Source: Anaerolineae bacterium (lineage in GTDB: Bacteria; Chloroflexota; Anaerolineae; Aggregatilineales; Aggregatilineaceae). Taken from it: a stretch of DNA of 64,000 nucleotides. Where the stretch lies: positions 124,001 to 188,000 of the forward strand of contig JAOSJP010000023.1 of NCBI GenBank assembly GCA_027494015.1. The letters are read 5' to 3'. A model generated the notes under the pieces. That model saw only the letters and a list, made by a program, of their open reading frames with translations, was not told the origin of the DNA and ran no database searches. The stretch's first letter is position 1. Each line of letters opens with the position of its first letter. Below, piece by piece: positions 1 to 7,816 of the stretch. The translations under genes were made by a program, and so were the position numbers.

Positions 1-1345
1 CGCGGCGGTGGCGGCCCTTTTCGCCTGGGCCGCCTATGACCTGGGCTGCGAGCTGGGCGAGCGGCGGCTGGGCCGCGCTTTCCTGTTGGCGGCGCTGGGC
101 GGGACGGGCCTGCTCACCGCCTTCATGGACTCGCACTACACGGCGCTGCTGGCGCTGGCTTTCTCGCTGGGATTCCTCACCTTTGCCCTGCGCGCCCTGC
201 GCTCGCCGGACGCCTGGAACGGGGCGCTGGCGGCGATCTGCCTGGCAGCGGTGCCGCTCAGCCAGCCAGACACGACCATCGCCCTGATCATCGGCTACGC
301 GCCCTGGCTGCTTATCGTGTGGCTGGCCCGCCCGCGCCCGACGCTCCGCGCCTGGCTGACGGTCGCCATCTGGATACCGCTGGCTGCGCTGCTGCTGGTC
401 GCGCCCTGGCTGGTCAGCCTGCGCGATCTGCTCGGCTCTGGCATCGAGTCGCCGTTTGAGGTCAGCGCGGCGCACTGGCGGACGATGGTGATTATGCACG
501 GCGGGGTGGTCGTGGTACTGGCCGCGATCGGCGCGCTGACTGGGGTGCGGCGGCGCTCCCCGGCGACTCTACTGGCGCTGGTCTGGCTGGCGGCCATCGT
601 CGAGTTCTCGACGCTCGGCCTGCTGGAGCGCACCTTCCCGGCGCTGCTGGCTCCGCTGCTCAAGTACGATTACCCGTTCAGCCTGGCCTGGCACGGGCCG
701 ATCATCCCCTACACCATTCTCGGCGGGAGCGGGCTGCTGTGGCTGGCCGACCGGCGGGGCGCGGCGCGCGCCGACCAGTTGGCGCGGCGGCTGGCTTACC
801 CGGCGATGGCGCTGGGCGCGGTGATTCTGCTGGTGATCGTCGTGGCGTTCGACCCGCTGCTGGCGATCAGCAAAGATGCGGGCGTGCATTTCTACGGCGC
901 GTTCTCATCGGCGGCGGACGTGGCGGCGATGCAATGGCTGCGCGACCACACGCCCGCCGCTGCGCGCGTGCTGAATCACCCCGGCCCGCACGAGGGCGAC
1001 TGGGCGTCGGTCATCGCCGAGCGCGACACGGTCTTCTTCCGCCCGCAGCCGTTCTTCCGCGGGACGGCGCGCGCCGACGCCGAGCAGGATGCGCTGCGCG
1101 CCTTCTGGCGCGATCCGGCTGATCCGGCGCAGCAGGCGGCGCTGCTGGGGGCGGGCGTGCGCTACGTGCTGGTGCCGCAGGTCTTCGCCGACGCGGACGC
1201 GCTGGCGGAGATGGTGCGCTGGCGTCCGCCGCTGGAGGAGGCGGCGGCGTATGCGGCGGGGCGGGTGGCCGATGCGCCTTATTTACGGCTGGTGTTTGAC
1301 CGCGACGGCGCGCGCGTCTACGAGGTAGTGGCGGGGGAGGGCTGA
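1..1345 (+). CDS. Large polytopic membrane protein, C-terminal part (5' end outside window)
   Basis: The frame is open from the first base, so the true start lies upstream. About 445 residues are visible. They hold a run of hydrophobic segments, roughly seven to eight in residues 1-300, broken by short Arg-rich loops. A soluble tail of about 160 residues follows, containing a MQWLRDHTP-like stretch and several Trp/Pro-rich turns. This plan (multi-pass body, then an extracytoplasmic domain beginning near AADVAAMQWL) resembles the large uncharacterised membrane proteins of Chloroflexota related to YfhO-like or GT39-like glycosyltransferases. No catalytic motif can be assigned because the N-terminus is missing. 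It ends in TGA and is followed by a hairpin. Family assignment is tentative; that it is a real coding region is near certain. Confidence 0.7.
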   Translation, partial: AAVAALFAWAAYDLGCELGERRLGRAFLLAALGGTGLLTAFMDSHYTALLALAFSLGFLTFALRALRSPDAWNGALAAICLAAVPLSQPDTTIALIIGYAPWLLIVWLARPRPTLRAWLTVAIWIPLAALLLVAPWLVSLRDLLGSGIESPFEVSAAHWRTMVIMHGGVVVVLAAIGALTGVRRRSPATLLALVWLAAIVEFSTLGLLERTFPALLAPLLKYDYPFSLAWHGPIIPYTILGGSGLLWLADRRGAARADQLARRLAYPAMALGAVILLVIVVAFDPLLAISKDAGVHFYGAFSSAADVAAMQWLRDHTPAAARVLNHPGPHEGDWASVIAERDTVFFRPQPFFRGTARADAEQDALRAFWRDPADPAQQAALLGAGVRYVLVPQVFADADALAEMVRWRPPLEEAAAYAAGRVADAPYLRLVFDRDGARVYEVVAGEG

Positions 1346-1355
1346 GCGAAACGAA

Positions 1356-1387
1356 AGTCCCGTCTGTCGAAGTGAGAAGACGGGACT
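1356..1387 (+). terminator. Hairpin after the first gene
   Basis: A perfect 10-bp inverted repeat, AGTCCCGTCT / AGACGGGACT, has a 12-nt loop and lies 11 nt past the stop codon at 1345. No clear U-tract follows, so it is either a weak intrinsic terminator or a transcript-stabilising stem. Confidence 0.5.
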
Positions 1388-1480
1388 ATCAGGGATGATG
1401 CGCATCGCACTGCCATAATAATGAACCATTTGTTATGGTAGCGCAAGTGGGCGGGGGGGTGTCAGTTTTCGCTGCCGAGA

Positions 1481-1755
1481 GCGGGCAAAGGTTGACAGCG
1501 ACTCGCTGGGCGCGGGGATATTGACCTCACCCCCAGCCTCGCTGCGCTCGGCTTGCCCCCTCTCCGTTAACGGAGAGGGGCGGCACGCGTCAGCGCCGAG
1601 CGGGGTGAGGTAAACCCAGGGGCGAAGGGATGTATTTTGTAAGAAAGGTTGAAATGTGGGGATAGATACAGGTGCCTGTTAAGGAGGGGAGGGGTAGGAG
1701 GGGGTGAAAAGGGCGAGAGAGCAGCGCCCCTACCTGACAGGTTTTGCACGCGCCC
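1481..1755. repeat. R1 MITE-like element, copy 1 (extended)
   Basis: The left end GCGGGCAAAGGTTGACAG and the right end CTGACAGGTTTTGCACGC are imperfect inverted repeats. Between them is the R1 core: CCTCACCCCCAGCCTCGCTG, then CCCTCTCCG / CGGAGAGGG around a GTTAAC centre, then the complementary CGCCGAGCGGGGTGAGG arm. About 110 bp of extra sequence separates core and right end, so this copy is longer than the 188-189 bp copies elsewhere. It fills most of the gap between the first gene and higA; no gene is seen in it. Confidence 0.7.
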
Positions 1756-1785
1756 GGGCGGCGGCCCCCAGAAAGGTCACCTATG

Positions 1786-2898
1786 CTACGACTCGGCCCA
1801 TTCGAGTCCCACTTTGAGTTTATTGCCGTGAGTAAACGGCAGCAGCCCCTCGTGCTGCAATCTGCCCACTACAATACCGGGTGCTATGCCTATCTCGCCA
1901 GAGAACATCCTGATTTTCTCCAGGCTTATGAATCTCCCTGGCGCAGGGATCAGGCGTCTGAGGCGAGCCATCTGCGCTGGCGGAATAAGGAGGTCAGCAG
2001 CAAACGTGTTGGCCTCCGCCTCCTTTGAGTTCACAGCCTCCTTGTCTTCTGTTTCAAGGAACACTTCGCTCTTTCCATGCAGAACGATGTGACCCGCCTC
2101 ATGGAAAAACGAGAACCACAATTGATCATCCGTCTTGTAGCGTAAGCTCAGTTGAATGAGGGCCTTTGTGGGGCTGAGCCAACGAGTTGCCCCGCTCACG
2201 CGCGATCCACTGAGTTGTGGCACGAACACAACAGCAACCCCCGCTGCTGCGCAGACTGCACGTAACTCAGGCACGAAGACTTCCGGTAACGCGGGCGTCA
2301 ACGCCCGCGCTTTGTCCAGCGCATCCCGAAATCTGTGTGGATTGTAGGGAGCGCAATGGATGGCATGTGCTCCAAGCTCGCCTTTACGCAGCCAGGCTGC
2401 TACCGCTGCATGGTTGACTTCATAGACGTGAGCTTGGCGGAAGCTGGCCTGGTAGTCGAGAGCGGGCCATTGGAGCGGAGAAATGATGCCAAAGAAGTTG
2501 AGAACAGCCTCTAGCACCTGAACAAGATCGTCAGGATCAGAGGGATCGATCCAGCCTTTGGACGCCATCTCTTTCCAGGGAATCTTGCTCGACCTCAGCC
2601 ACTCGATCTGGGTGGCCAGACCTTCTCGTTCCTTCCGCCTGGCAATAGACTCGCGATAATGCTGCTCGCGCCTCAGCCAGAAGCCGGCTGGTACCCTTAA
2701 CACCCGCTCCAACTGCAGGGCTGTCTCCGGCGTGATCGCAGCTTTGCCCTTGATGATCTCGTTGATCGTTTTGGTGGGCCTGCCCGTGCGTCGCGCCAGT
2801 TGCGCCTGGGACATGCCGATATTGTCGAGAATCTCCTGCAACGTTTCTCCTGGGGGAGAGACACTATCAGGATGATACTCATTCACTACGTTACTCAT
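1786..2898 (-). CDS. higA: HigA-type antitoxin fused to an ImmA/IrrE metallopeptidase domain
   Basis: A 370-residue protein with two parts. Residues about 15-75 form an XRE helix-turn-helix of the HigA family (GMSQAQLARRTGRP recognition region). The C-terminal half is an ImmA/IrrE (COG2856) zinc peptidase with HEAGH at about 266-270 and a downstream EAEANTFA helix supplying the third ligand. The start is ATG at 2898, preceded by a strong GGAGG; a longer frame to 2982 lacks this signal. Its ATGAGTAA start overlaps the stop of the toxin gene by 8 nt, so the pair is translationally coupled. By family knowledge it neutralises the toxin and represses the operon. The peptidase suggests that release of the toxin may involve proteolysis, which is inference. 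Confidence 0.88.
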   Translation of the reverse strand: MSNVVNEYHPDSVSPPGETLQEILDNIGMSQAQLARRTGRPTKTINEIIKGKAAITPETALQLERVLRVPAGFWLRREQHYRESIARRKEREGLATQIEWLRSSKIPWKEMASKGWIDPSDPDDLVQVLEAVLNFFGIISPLQWPALDYQASFRQAHVYEVNHAAVAAWLRKGELGAHAIHCAPYNPHRFRDALDKARALTPALPEVFVPELRAVCAAAGVAVVFVPQLSGSRVSGATRWLSPTKALIQLSLRYKTDDQLWFSFFHEAGHIVLHGKSEVFLETEDKEAVNSKEAEANTFAADLLIPPAQMARLRRLIPAPGRFISLEKIRMFSGEIGIAPGIVVGRLQHEGLLPFTHGNKLKVGLEWAES

Positions 2899-3250
2899 GG
2901 GTGTCCTCCACTCCCAGTATCCGGACAGCAGTGACCAGTTTCCAGTCCAGGCCGCCGTCTGGCTTGCGGGGAATTGGCTCATTGGCGACTTCGAAGATGA
3001 GACGGTAGGGCTGAACGAGATCGAGCGACAGTTGCCCTCGACGATCCCCCGTTAGTTCGTGGCAGCGGCCCCCGATATACCTCATTTCCTCAAGAGTCGC
3101 CGCCGCTCGCAGGTCGTCAAGACGCTGCCTTATCTTTCTCGCCTGTCTCTCGCCGTAGCGCTTAACTGAGAGTCTGAAAGAAGAACATTCCTCACGAAGT
3201 TTATTGGTATCGAAAGTTATTTCCACACCCCGAGCATCTCTCGGACACAT
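2891..3250 (-). CDS. higB: HigB/RelE-superfamily toxin
   Basis: A 119-residue basic protein with the ParE/RelE/HigB fold signature. A helical N-terminal hairpin (YGERQARKIRQRLDDL) is followed by GGRCHELTGDRRGQLSLDL, then a strand with YRLIFEV and a final VTAVRILGVEDTHE. Family members are ribosome-dependent mRNA endonucleases inactivated by the adjacent HigA. The ATG at 3250 has no ribosome binding site and lies about 14 nt from the predicted transcript start. A GTG at 3226 (protein starting VEITFDTN) is the length-typical alternative. Toxin-first order and the 8-nt overlap with higA are characteristic of higBA. No other TA gene is nearby. Confidence 0.85.
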   Translation of the reverse strand: MCPRDARGVEITFDTNKLREECSSFRLSVKRYGERQARKIRQRLDDLRAAATLEEMRYIGGRCHELTGDRRGQLSLDLVQPYRLIFEVANEPIPRKPDGGLDWKLVTAVRILGVEDTHE

Positions 3251-3270
3251 TAACGGATAAGGTTAATATG

Positions 3271-3299
3271 ATTATAGCCTTTTCTTGCCAGGAAGACAA
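3271..3299 (-). promoter_or_regulatory. Sigma-70-type promoter of higBA
   Basis: Read on the minus strand, the -35 is TTGTCT and the -10 is TATAAT, with a 17-bp spacer. The -10 ends about 21 nt before the ATG of the toxin gene. The match to consensus is among the best in the window, as expected for an autoregulated TA module. Confidence 0.72.
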
Positions 3300-3387
3300 T
3301 CGTCAGTTCTGGGAAGTGATCGTTCCTGGCACGAAGGGGCGTTTCTTGAGGAATGCTCCAAGTCGGGCGGCCCCATAGTCTCACCCC

Positions 3388-4092
3388 TCAGCCGGCGGCT
3401 CCGCTCCCCCGGCGCAGCAGCCCCTCCAGGTGGGCCTGCACGCCCGGCCACTCGCCGTCGAGCACGCGGAACCAGGCCGTGTCGCGGCTGCGCCCTCTGA
3501 CGATCATGTGCTGCTGCTGAATGCCCTCGAACTGGAAGCCCATGCGCAGCGCGGCCCGGCGCGAGCGCTCGTTGCGTGCGTCGCACTTCCATTCCACGCG
3601 CCGGTAGCCCAGGGCGAAGGCGTGCCCCAGCATCAGCGCGGTCGCCTCGGTGTTGGCGGCGGTGCGCTGGGCGATGGGGCTGTACCAGATGCTCCCTAGC
3701 TCGATGCGCAGGTGTTCGGGCGTGTTGTTCAGGTAGTTGGCCATGCCGATGGGCCGCCCGGTGGCGCTGTCCACCACGCAGAAAGGCAGGCCGTTGGGCG
3801 CGTTCACCTGGGTGCGCACGTAGCCCTCAAACGCTTCCAGCGAGGCGAACGGCCCGCCGAACAGGTAGCGCCAGATGAGCGCGTCCGCGTCATACGCGCC
3901 CAGCGAGCGACCCCTCAGCGTAATGGGGCTGCCGTTGGAGACCGCCCACAGCCCTTCCAGATGGCGCTGCACGTCAACCGGCTCCAGGCGCACGAAGTCA
4001 CCGCGCAGCACGACCGGCTCCGGCTTGAGGGGCAGGCGCGCGCGTCGTTCCAGCATGTCAGGGGGGAGCGGGGCGGGTCTGTCAGCGGTCAT
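3388..4092 (-). CDS. GNAT-family N-acetyltransferase (RimJ/RimL-like)
   Basis: A 234-residue protein starting at an ATG with GAGGAG 10 nt upstream. The RimJ/RimL-type fold is visible: N-terminal VVLRGDFVRLEPVD, central GRPIGMANYLNNTP and IELGSIWYSPIAQRTAAN, and C-terminal RVEWKCDARNERSRRAALRMGF, where the N-E-R-S-R-A-A pattern is the acetyl-CoA binding region of this subgroup. Members acetylate small amines or protein N-termini; the substrate here is unknown. It follows the M20 peptidase by 31 nt on the same strand, so the two are probably cotranscribed. Antisense frames across it are shadows. Confidence 0.88.
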   Translation of the reverse strand: MTADRPAPLPPDMLERRARLPLKPEPVVLRGDFVRLEPVDVQRHLEGLWAVSNGSPITLRGRSLGAYDADALIWRYLFGGPFASLEAFEGYVRTQVNAPNGLPFCVVDSATGRPIGMANYLNNTPEHLRIELGSIWYSPIAQRTAANTEATALMLGHAFALGYRRVEWKCDARNERSRRAALRMGFQFEGIQQQHMIVRGRSRDTAWFRVLDGEWPGVQAHLEGLLRRGSGAAG

Positions 4093-4123
4093 CGGTTGTT
4101 TCTCCTCGATACGCGCGCCCCGC

Positions 4124-5272
4124 TCACAGCCGCGCCATGTCCCAGTCGCACAGCATTTTCGCCAGCAGTGCGGCGCGGCGGGGCAGCGTGCGCAGGTGCA
4201 CCTGCTCGTGCGCGGCGTGCAGGCCCAGCCCGCCCGCGCCCAGCCCGTCCAGCGTGGGAATGCCCATCGCCGCCGTGAAGTTGCCATCGCTGGCCCCGCC
4301 GCTGCCGCCTTCGCGCAGTTCCAGCCCGATGGACGCGGCGATCTCCTGCGCCTGGCCGAAGGCGCGCAGCATCTGCTCGTCTCGCTCCATCGGCCCGCGA
4401 TCAATGCCGCCGCTGACGGTCACGCCCGCGCCGGGCAAGGTCGGCCCCAGGCTCTGGATGGCGCGATCCACGCGCTGCGCCTCGGACGCCTTGAGGAAGC
4501 GCACATCCACCTGCATCGCTGCTTCCGGCGGGATGACGTTGGTGGCGAGGCCGCCCTGGATCACCGTCACCGAGACAGAGGTGCCGTTGGGCAGGTCGTT
4601 GAGCCGGTGCAGAGTGATCGCCTGGTGCGCGGCCTCGATCACCGCGTTGATGCCGGCTTCGGGGGCCTGCCCGGCGTGCGAGGCGCGTCCGGTCGTGCGC
4701 ACGGTGTAGCGGGCGATGCCCTTGCGCCACGTCTTGAAGGCTTCGCCTTCCGCCGCTGGCTCCATCACCCACACGACGCCCGCCTGGGCCGCCGTCGCGC
4801 AGATCAGCTCGCGCGAATGCTGGCTGCCGGTCTCCTCGTCGGTGTTGAACAGAATCCAGATCGGGCGGTCGGGCAGTTCGCCCCGGTCGCGCAGGCCGCG
4901 CAGCGCCTCCAGCGCGACGACCACGCCGCATTTCATGTCCAGCGCGCCCGGTCCGTAGAGGATGTCGCCTTCTTCGCGCAGGGGCATCGTCGCCAGCGTG
5001 CCGGCGGGCCACACCGTGTCCAGGTGAGCGAGCATGAGGATCGGCTGGCCGGGCGCGCCGTCGTTCCAGCGGGCCAGGCGAATGTCGCCCACTTCGGCGC
5101 GGGGGAAGACCTCCATCGTCGCGCCCAGGCCCGCGCACAGCCCGCCGACGAAGACACTGATCGCGTCGGTGAGCGGCTTCTCGTGCGAGGGCGACTCGAA
5201 CTGCACCAGCCGCTTGAGCAGAGTCACCATCTGCGGCGCGCGCTCCTGAAAATAGGCCAGATAGTCAGACAT
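4124..5272 (-). CDS. M20 family metallopeptidase (carboxypeptidase G2 / ArgE-DapE type)
   Basis: A 382-residue dizinc peptidase. Visible ligands and catalytic residues are H83 and D85 in HLDTV, D112 in GPGALDMK, E146/E147 in NTDEETGS, E171 in VMEP, and a C-terminal His in LHAAHEQVHL. A dimerisation (lid) domain with GRASHAGQAPEAG lies between. All active-site positions are present, so it should be active on an N-acyl amino acid or a glutamyl compound such as those used by glutamate carboxypeptidases. The start is ATG 5272 with GGAGAG upstream; the longer frame to 5356 runs into repeat sequence. It is first of a two-gene unit with the acetyltransferase. Confidence 0.9.
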   Translation of the reverse strand: MSDYLAYFQERAPQMVTLLKRLVQFESPSHEKPLTDAISVFVGGLCAGLGATMEVFPRAEVGDIRLARWNDGAPGQPILMLAHLDTVWPAGTLATMPLREEGDILYGPGALDMKCGVVVALEALRGLRDRGELPDRPIWILFNTDEETGSQHSRELICATAAQAGVVWVMEPAAEGEAFKTWRKGIARYTVRTTGRASHAGQAPEAGINAVIEAAHQAITLHRLNDLPNGTSVSVTVIQGGLATNVIPPEAAMQVDVRFLKASEAQRVDRAIQSLGPTLPGAGVTVSGGIDRGPMERDEQMLRAFGQAQEIAASIGLELREGGSGGASDGNFTAAMGIPTLDGLGAGGLGLHAAHEQVHLRTLPRRAALLAKMLCDWDMARL

Positions 5273-5306
5273 AGCTCTCCTCTGGATGAAGCGTTGATGA
5301 AGCGTT

Positions 5307-5382
5307 CTGAGTCTGGAGTTCTGAGTCGTGAGATGGCCTGCGCGGACTGGTCTCAAGACTCCTCACCCCAAACTCATCACCC
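5307..5382. repeat. Heptanucleotide repeat pair (R4 family)
   Basis: Period-7 degenerate repeats (CTGAGTC, TGGAGTT, CTGAGTC, GTGAGAT) at 5307-5334 are followed after about 20 nt by heptads on the complementary theme (ACTCCTC, ACCCCAA, ACTCATC). The pair could fold as a long imperfect hairpin. It lies between two divergently unrelated minus-strand genes. Other members of the family are at 6897, 20714, 22797, 25967, 31761 and 43797. Confidence 0.5.
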
Positions 5383-5415
5383 ACCGCGAGCGTTGCTGCA
5401 CGGCCTCTGTTCCTA

Positions 5416-6855
5416 TCAGAACGGGCACACATCGTTGAGGGTATAGGCGCGGTTGGCGTAGCCATAGCTGTTGAGCGCGCCGAGCACATTCGCTCCGCTG
5501 GCAATCGCCGCCGCGCACGCCGCCCGCGAATCGCCGGTCGCGCGGAAGTTGTCCATGAACGCCCCGCCCATCTGGGCGAAGCCGTAGCCAGGCGTGCCGG
5601 GAGGATTCTCGCCGATCAGGGTGTTGAACCAGGTTTCGGCGCGGGCGTTGCCCAGCCGTGCGTAGGTGATGACGATGCGCCAGGCCGCGTAAGCGCGCAG
5701 CGCCTCCGTCTCGCCGGGGGGCGTCCAGGCCAGCAGGTCGCGGTTGGTGCGCGCCTCATCGTAGGCCAGGATCGCCGGACGCCACTGCCCGCCGCGCAAC
5801 AGGTTGTCGGCGTCGTAGATGGCGTGGATGCGATAGCGCGCGCCCGGCACCTCTTCGCGCAGCGCCAGCACGTAATCTTCCCCATTCCAGTCCCATGTAT
5901 CCAGCACGCTGCGCTGGGGGCCGGTCGCTGCCGTGCCGGGCGGGTTGATGGCGGCAGTCAGTTCCAGCACGCCGTCGCCGTCCACGTCCAGGACGCTGAT
6001 CCGCCCGTTGATGGCCACGATCTGCCCGTTATTCAGTTCTTCAAATGCGCCAACAACCGCGTTCCAGCTCAGAATCTTGGCCTCTTTGACGCAGGCCGCT
6101 CCGCTGCACGTCTCGGTGAAGAAGACCAGCTCGCTCCTGACATCGGTGTTCATGTCGCCCACGCGCACCAGCTCCGGCAGGGCGATGCCGGGGTTGAACG
6201 CGGTCTGGTAGAGCAGGCGGTAGCCGCCGCTGTCGCAGCCGTAGACGAGCAGTTGGCCGGCGTTGAGCGGCGCTTCTTCGTTGTACGTGGCCGGGTTGTA
6301 GAGCGTGACGATGACCTCGCGCACGCCGTCGCCGGTCAGGTCGGTGTCCGCCTGGACGATGCCGCCCCGCTCGGTGATCGCGCCCCAGTTGCGCAGGGTC
6401 GCTTCGAGCACGGTGGACGAGCCGCCCGCCGACAGGTAGCGCCCGATCATCACGTTGTAGTCGCCGAAAGAGTCTGGGCGCGACGGCGGCGCGGGCACGG
6501 CGGGCGCAGGACATTCGTCCGGCTGGAAATAGGGGGCGGGCGGCGGGGCGGCGGCGGCTTGCGTGGCCGCCTGGATGGTGGCGAAGGCGGCGGTCGCCGT
6601 CGCGTTCGGCCCGACCGGGTTCCCCACGCCGCCGCCGGGCAGGGGCGTGGGCGGAGCGGCAGACTGGCCGGCGGGCGTCACCAGCCACACCGACAGCCGT
6701 CCGCCGGGCGTGGCCGTGGTCAGCGGGCGGCGGGTGGGCGTGGGCGGCTCGCGATTGCCGATCACGTCCGTGACCGAGTCGCAGGCGGCCAGCAGTGCAG
6801 CGATCAGCAGCAGTGCCAGCGCCAGGGCAGCGCGCAGGTGTCGGGGTGTGCTCAT
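5416..6855 (-). CDS. Lipoprotein with FG-GAP/VCBS-like repeats
   Basis: A 479-residue exported lipoprotein. The signal peptide ends in the lipobox LLAAC at about residues 21-25. A Pro/Thr-rich linker of about 100 residues with PTPTR and PPTPLPGG follows. The body carries acidic calcium-binding-like loops (TDLTGDGVREVIVTLY, VGDMNTDVRSELVFF, LDVDGDGVLELTAAI), three FG-GAP/VCBS-type blades at about 170-310. The last 150 residues include helical YAAWRIVITYARLG and a Cys pair (about residues 457 and 477). No enzymatic motif is recognised. It is monocistronic, with heptad repeats on both sides. Its role is unknown. Confidence 0.8.
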   Translation of the reverse strand: MSTPRHLRAALALALLLIAALLAACDSVTDVIGNREPPTPTRRPLTTATPGGRLSVWLVTPAGQSAAPPTPLPGGGVGNPVGPNATATAAFATIQAATQAAAAPPPAPYFQPDECPAPAVPAPPSRPDSFGDYNVMIGRYLSAGGSSTVLEATLRNWGAITERGGIVQADTDLTGDGVREVIVTLYNPATYNEEAPLNAGQLLVYGCDSGGYRLLYQTAFNPGIALPELVRVGDMNTDVRSELVFFTETCSGAACVKEAKILSWNAVVGAFEELNNGQIVAINGRISVLDVDGDGVLELTAAINPPGTAATGPQRSVLDTWDWNGEDYVLALREEVPGARYRIHAIYDADNLLRGGQWRPAILAYDEARTNRDLLAWTPPGETEALRAYAAWRIVITYARLGNARAETWFNTLIGENPPGTPGYGFAQMGGAFMDNFRATGDSRAACAAAIASGANVLGALNSYGYANRAYTLNDVCPF

Positions 6856-6896
6856 AGGGCGAAGTATAGCGCGGGCGGCGGGCGGACAGCAATCGG

Positions 6897-7064
6897 CGGT
6901 CAGCAGACAGCCGTCAGCAGTCAGCCAACAGCAAGAGCGACTCCTGTTTGAATGCCATCTGTGCCGTCACGGTATCCTGCTGCACGAGGACAGACTCCCC
7001 CGTCAGGCTGCCGACGGCTGTCCGCTGACTGCTGACCGCTGATAGCTGACCGCTGATAGCTGAC
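6897..7064. repeat. Inverted pair of heptanucleotide arrays (R4 family)
   Basis: Five heptads (CGGTCAG, CAGACAG, CCGTCAG, CAGTCAG, CCAACAG) run from 6897 to 6931. Seven complementary-sense heptads (GGCTGTC, CGCTGAC, TGCTGAC, CGCTGAT, AGCTGAC, CGCTGAT, AGCTGAC) run from 7016 to 7064. The 85-nt middle is unique sequence. The arms can pair along most of their length. The array sits just upstream of the tmRNA promoter. Confidence 0.65.
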
Positions 7065-7092
7065 AGCTTCCGTTGCTGGGCTGCGCTCGCTC

Positions 7093-7121
7093 TTCACCCG
7101 CGCGCCGAAAGCTGCTATAAT
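7093..7121 (+). promoter_or_regulatory. Promoter of tmRNA
   Basis: The -35 is TTCACC (7093-7098) and the -10 is a perfect TATAAT (7116-7121), with a 17-bp spacer. The mature RNA begins at 7133, 12 nt after the -10, leaving a few nucleotides for 5' processing. Confidence 0.7.
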
Positions 7122-7132
7122 AGGAGCTGCAA

Positions 7133-7517
7133 GGGGGTGACAGGCTTCGACGTGGGAGGCTGGTCACAGACTGCAAGCCGAGGCGCTCTACCCTCGTTAA
7201 TCCAGAGCAAACCAACAAGTGCCAACCAAAGCACTCCTCGTCTCGCTATGGCTGCGTAAGTAGCCTAGCAGACACCCGATACCCTGCGGGGTATCCGTCT
7301 GCCCCAACCGTCTCCTGTCCGGGTGGCAAGCAGGCGTCACAAACGACAGGGTGCCCTGCGCCGACGCCGGTACCGCGCAGCTAAGACTCACCGGCTAGTG
7401 CGTGGCTTGGCCCCCGCCGGCTTGGGTTGCCCCGCGCGAAACCAAAAAGCTGGCTACGCTTGTAGACGTTTGTGCTCGAATCTTGCGGACGGGGGTTCGA
7501 TTCCCCCCACCTCCACC
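7133..7517 (+). ncRNA. ssrA: Transfer-messenger RNA (tmRNA)
   Basis: The 5' end GGGGGUGACAGGCUUCGACG and the 3' T-arm/acceptor GGGGGUUCGAUUCCCCC-CACCUCC are the conserved tRNA-like ends; GGGGGUG pairs with CACCUCC with one G-U. The discriminator is A7515. The following genomic bases are CCT, so the CCA must be completed enzymatically. The reading frame GCC AAC CAA AGC ... GCT GCG TAA at 7221-7259 encodes the tag ANQSTPRLAMAA, whose hydrophobic AA end is the usual degradation signal. tmRNA with SmpB rescues stalled ribosomes. It has its own promoter and terminator. Confidence 0.95.
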
Positions 7518-7528
7518 TGAAGACAGCG

Positions 7529-7566
7529 CAGCACCGGTTGATTTGTCGCCGGTGCTGTGTGTTTTT
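7529..7566 (+). terminator. Intrinsic terminator of tmRNA
   Basis: The 9-bp GC-rich stem CAGCACCGG / CCGGTGCTG closes an 11-nt loop and is followed within 4 nt by TTTTT. It begins 12 nt after the tmRNA 3' end. Confidence 0.88.
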
Positions 7567-7572
7567 CCCAGA

Positions 7573-7786
7573 CCTCAACCCCAGCCTCGTTGTGCTCGGC
7601 CCGCCCCCTCTCCATCATGACATTCGACATTCAGGACGAGTAATACGCGCAAATGTTATGTAGGGGCGGGTTTGCAAACCCGCCCCTACAAGCGACTACC
7701 GATCATGATCGTCAAGGTGCATCATGGAGAGGGGGCGGCGAGGCGCGCCAGCGCCGAGCAGGGGTGAGGTAAATCGGGGCGCAACC
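7573..7786. repeat. R1 core repeat interrupted by a nested insertion
   Basis: The left R1 arm (CCCAGCCTCGTTGTGCTCGG, then CCCCCTCTCC) and the right arm (GGAGAGGGGGCGGCGAGG, then GCCGAGCAGGGGTGAGG) would normally meet at a short centre. Here they are separated by 107 bp flanked by the direct repeat CATCATG (7613-7619 and 7720-7726). The insert carries the R2 palindrome. No terminal inverted repeat of R1 is seen outside the arms. Confidence 0.7.
7660..7689. repeat. R2 palindrome, copy 1
   Basis: A perfect 30-bp palindrome with arms GTAGGGGCGGGTTTG / CAAACCCGCCCCTAC. It lies inside the insertion that splits the R1 repeat. Other copies are at 31561, 42121, 47608 and 62403. Confidence 0.85.
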
Positions 7787-7816
7787 CAACGCCTTGACGT
7801 ACCCCTCCCCGCCCTC

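Noticed and set aside
3875..5446. 523-codon plus-strand frame
   Set aside because: Antisense to the acetyltransferase and M20 peptidase, which carry complete catalytic motifs.
7402..7620. Short frames across 7.2-7.6 kb
   Set aside because: They lie within tmRNA and its terminator and are not genes.
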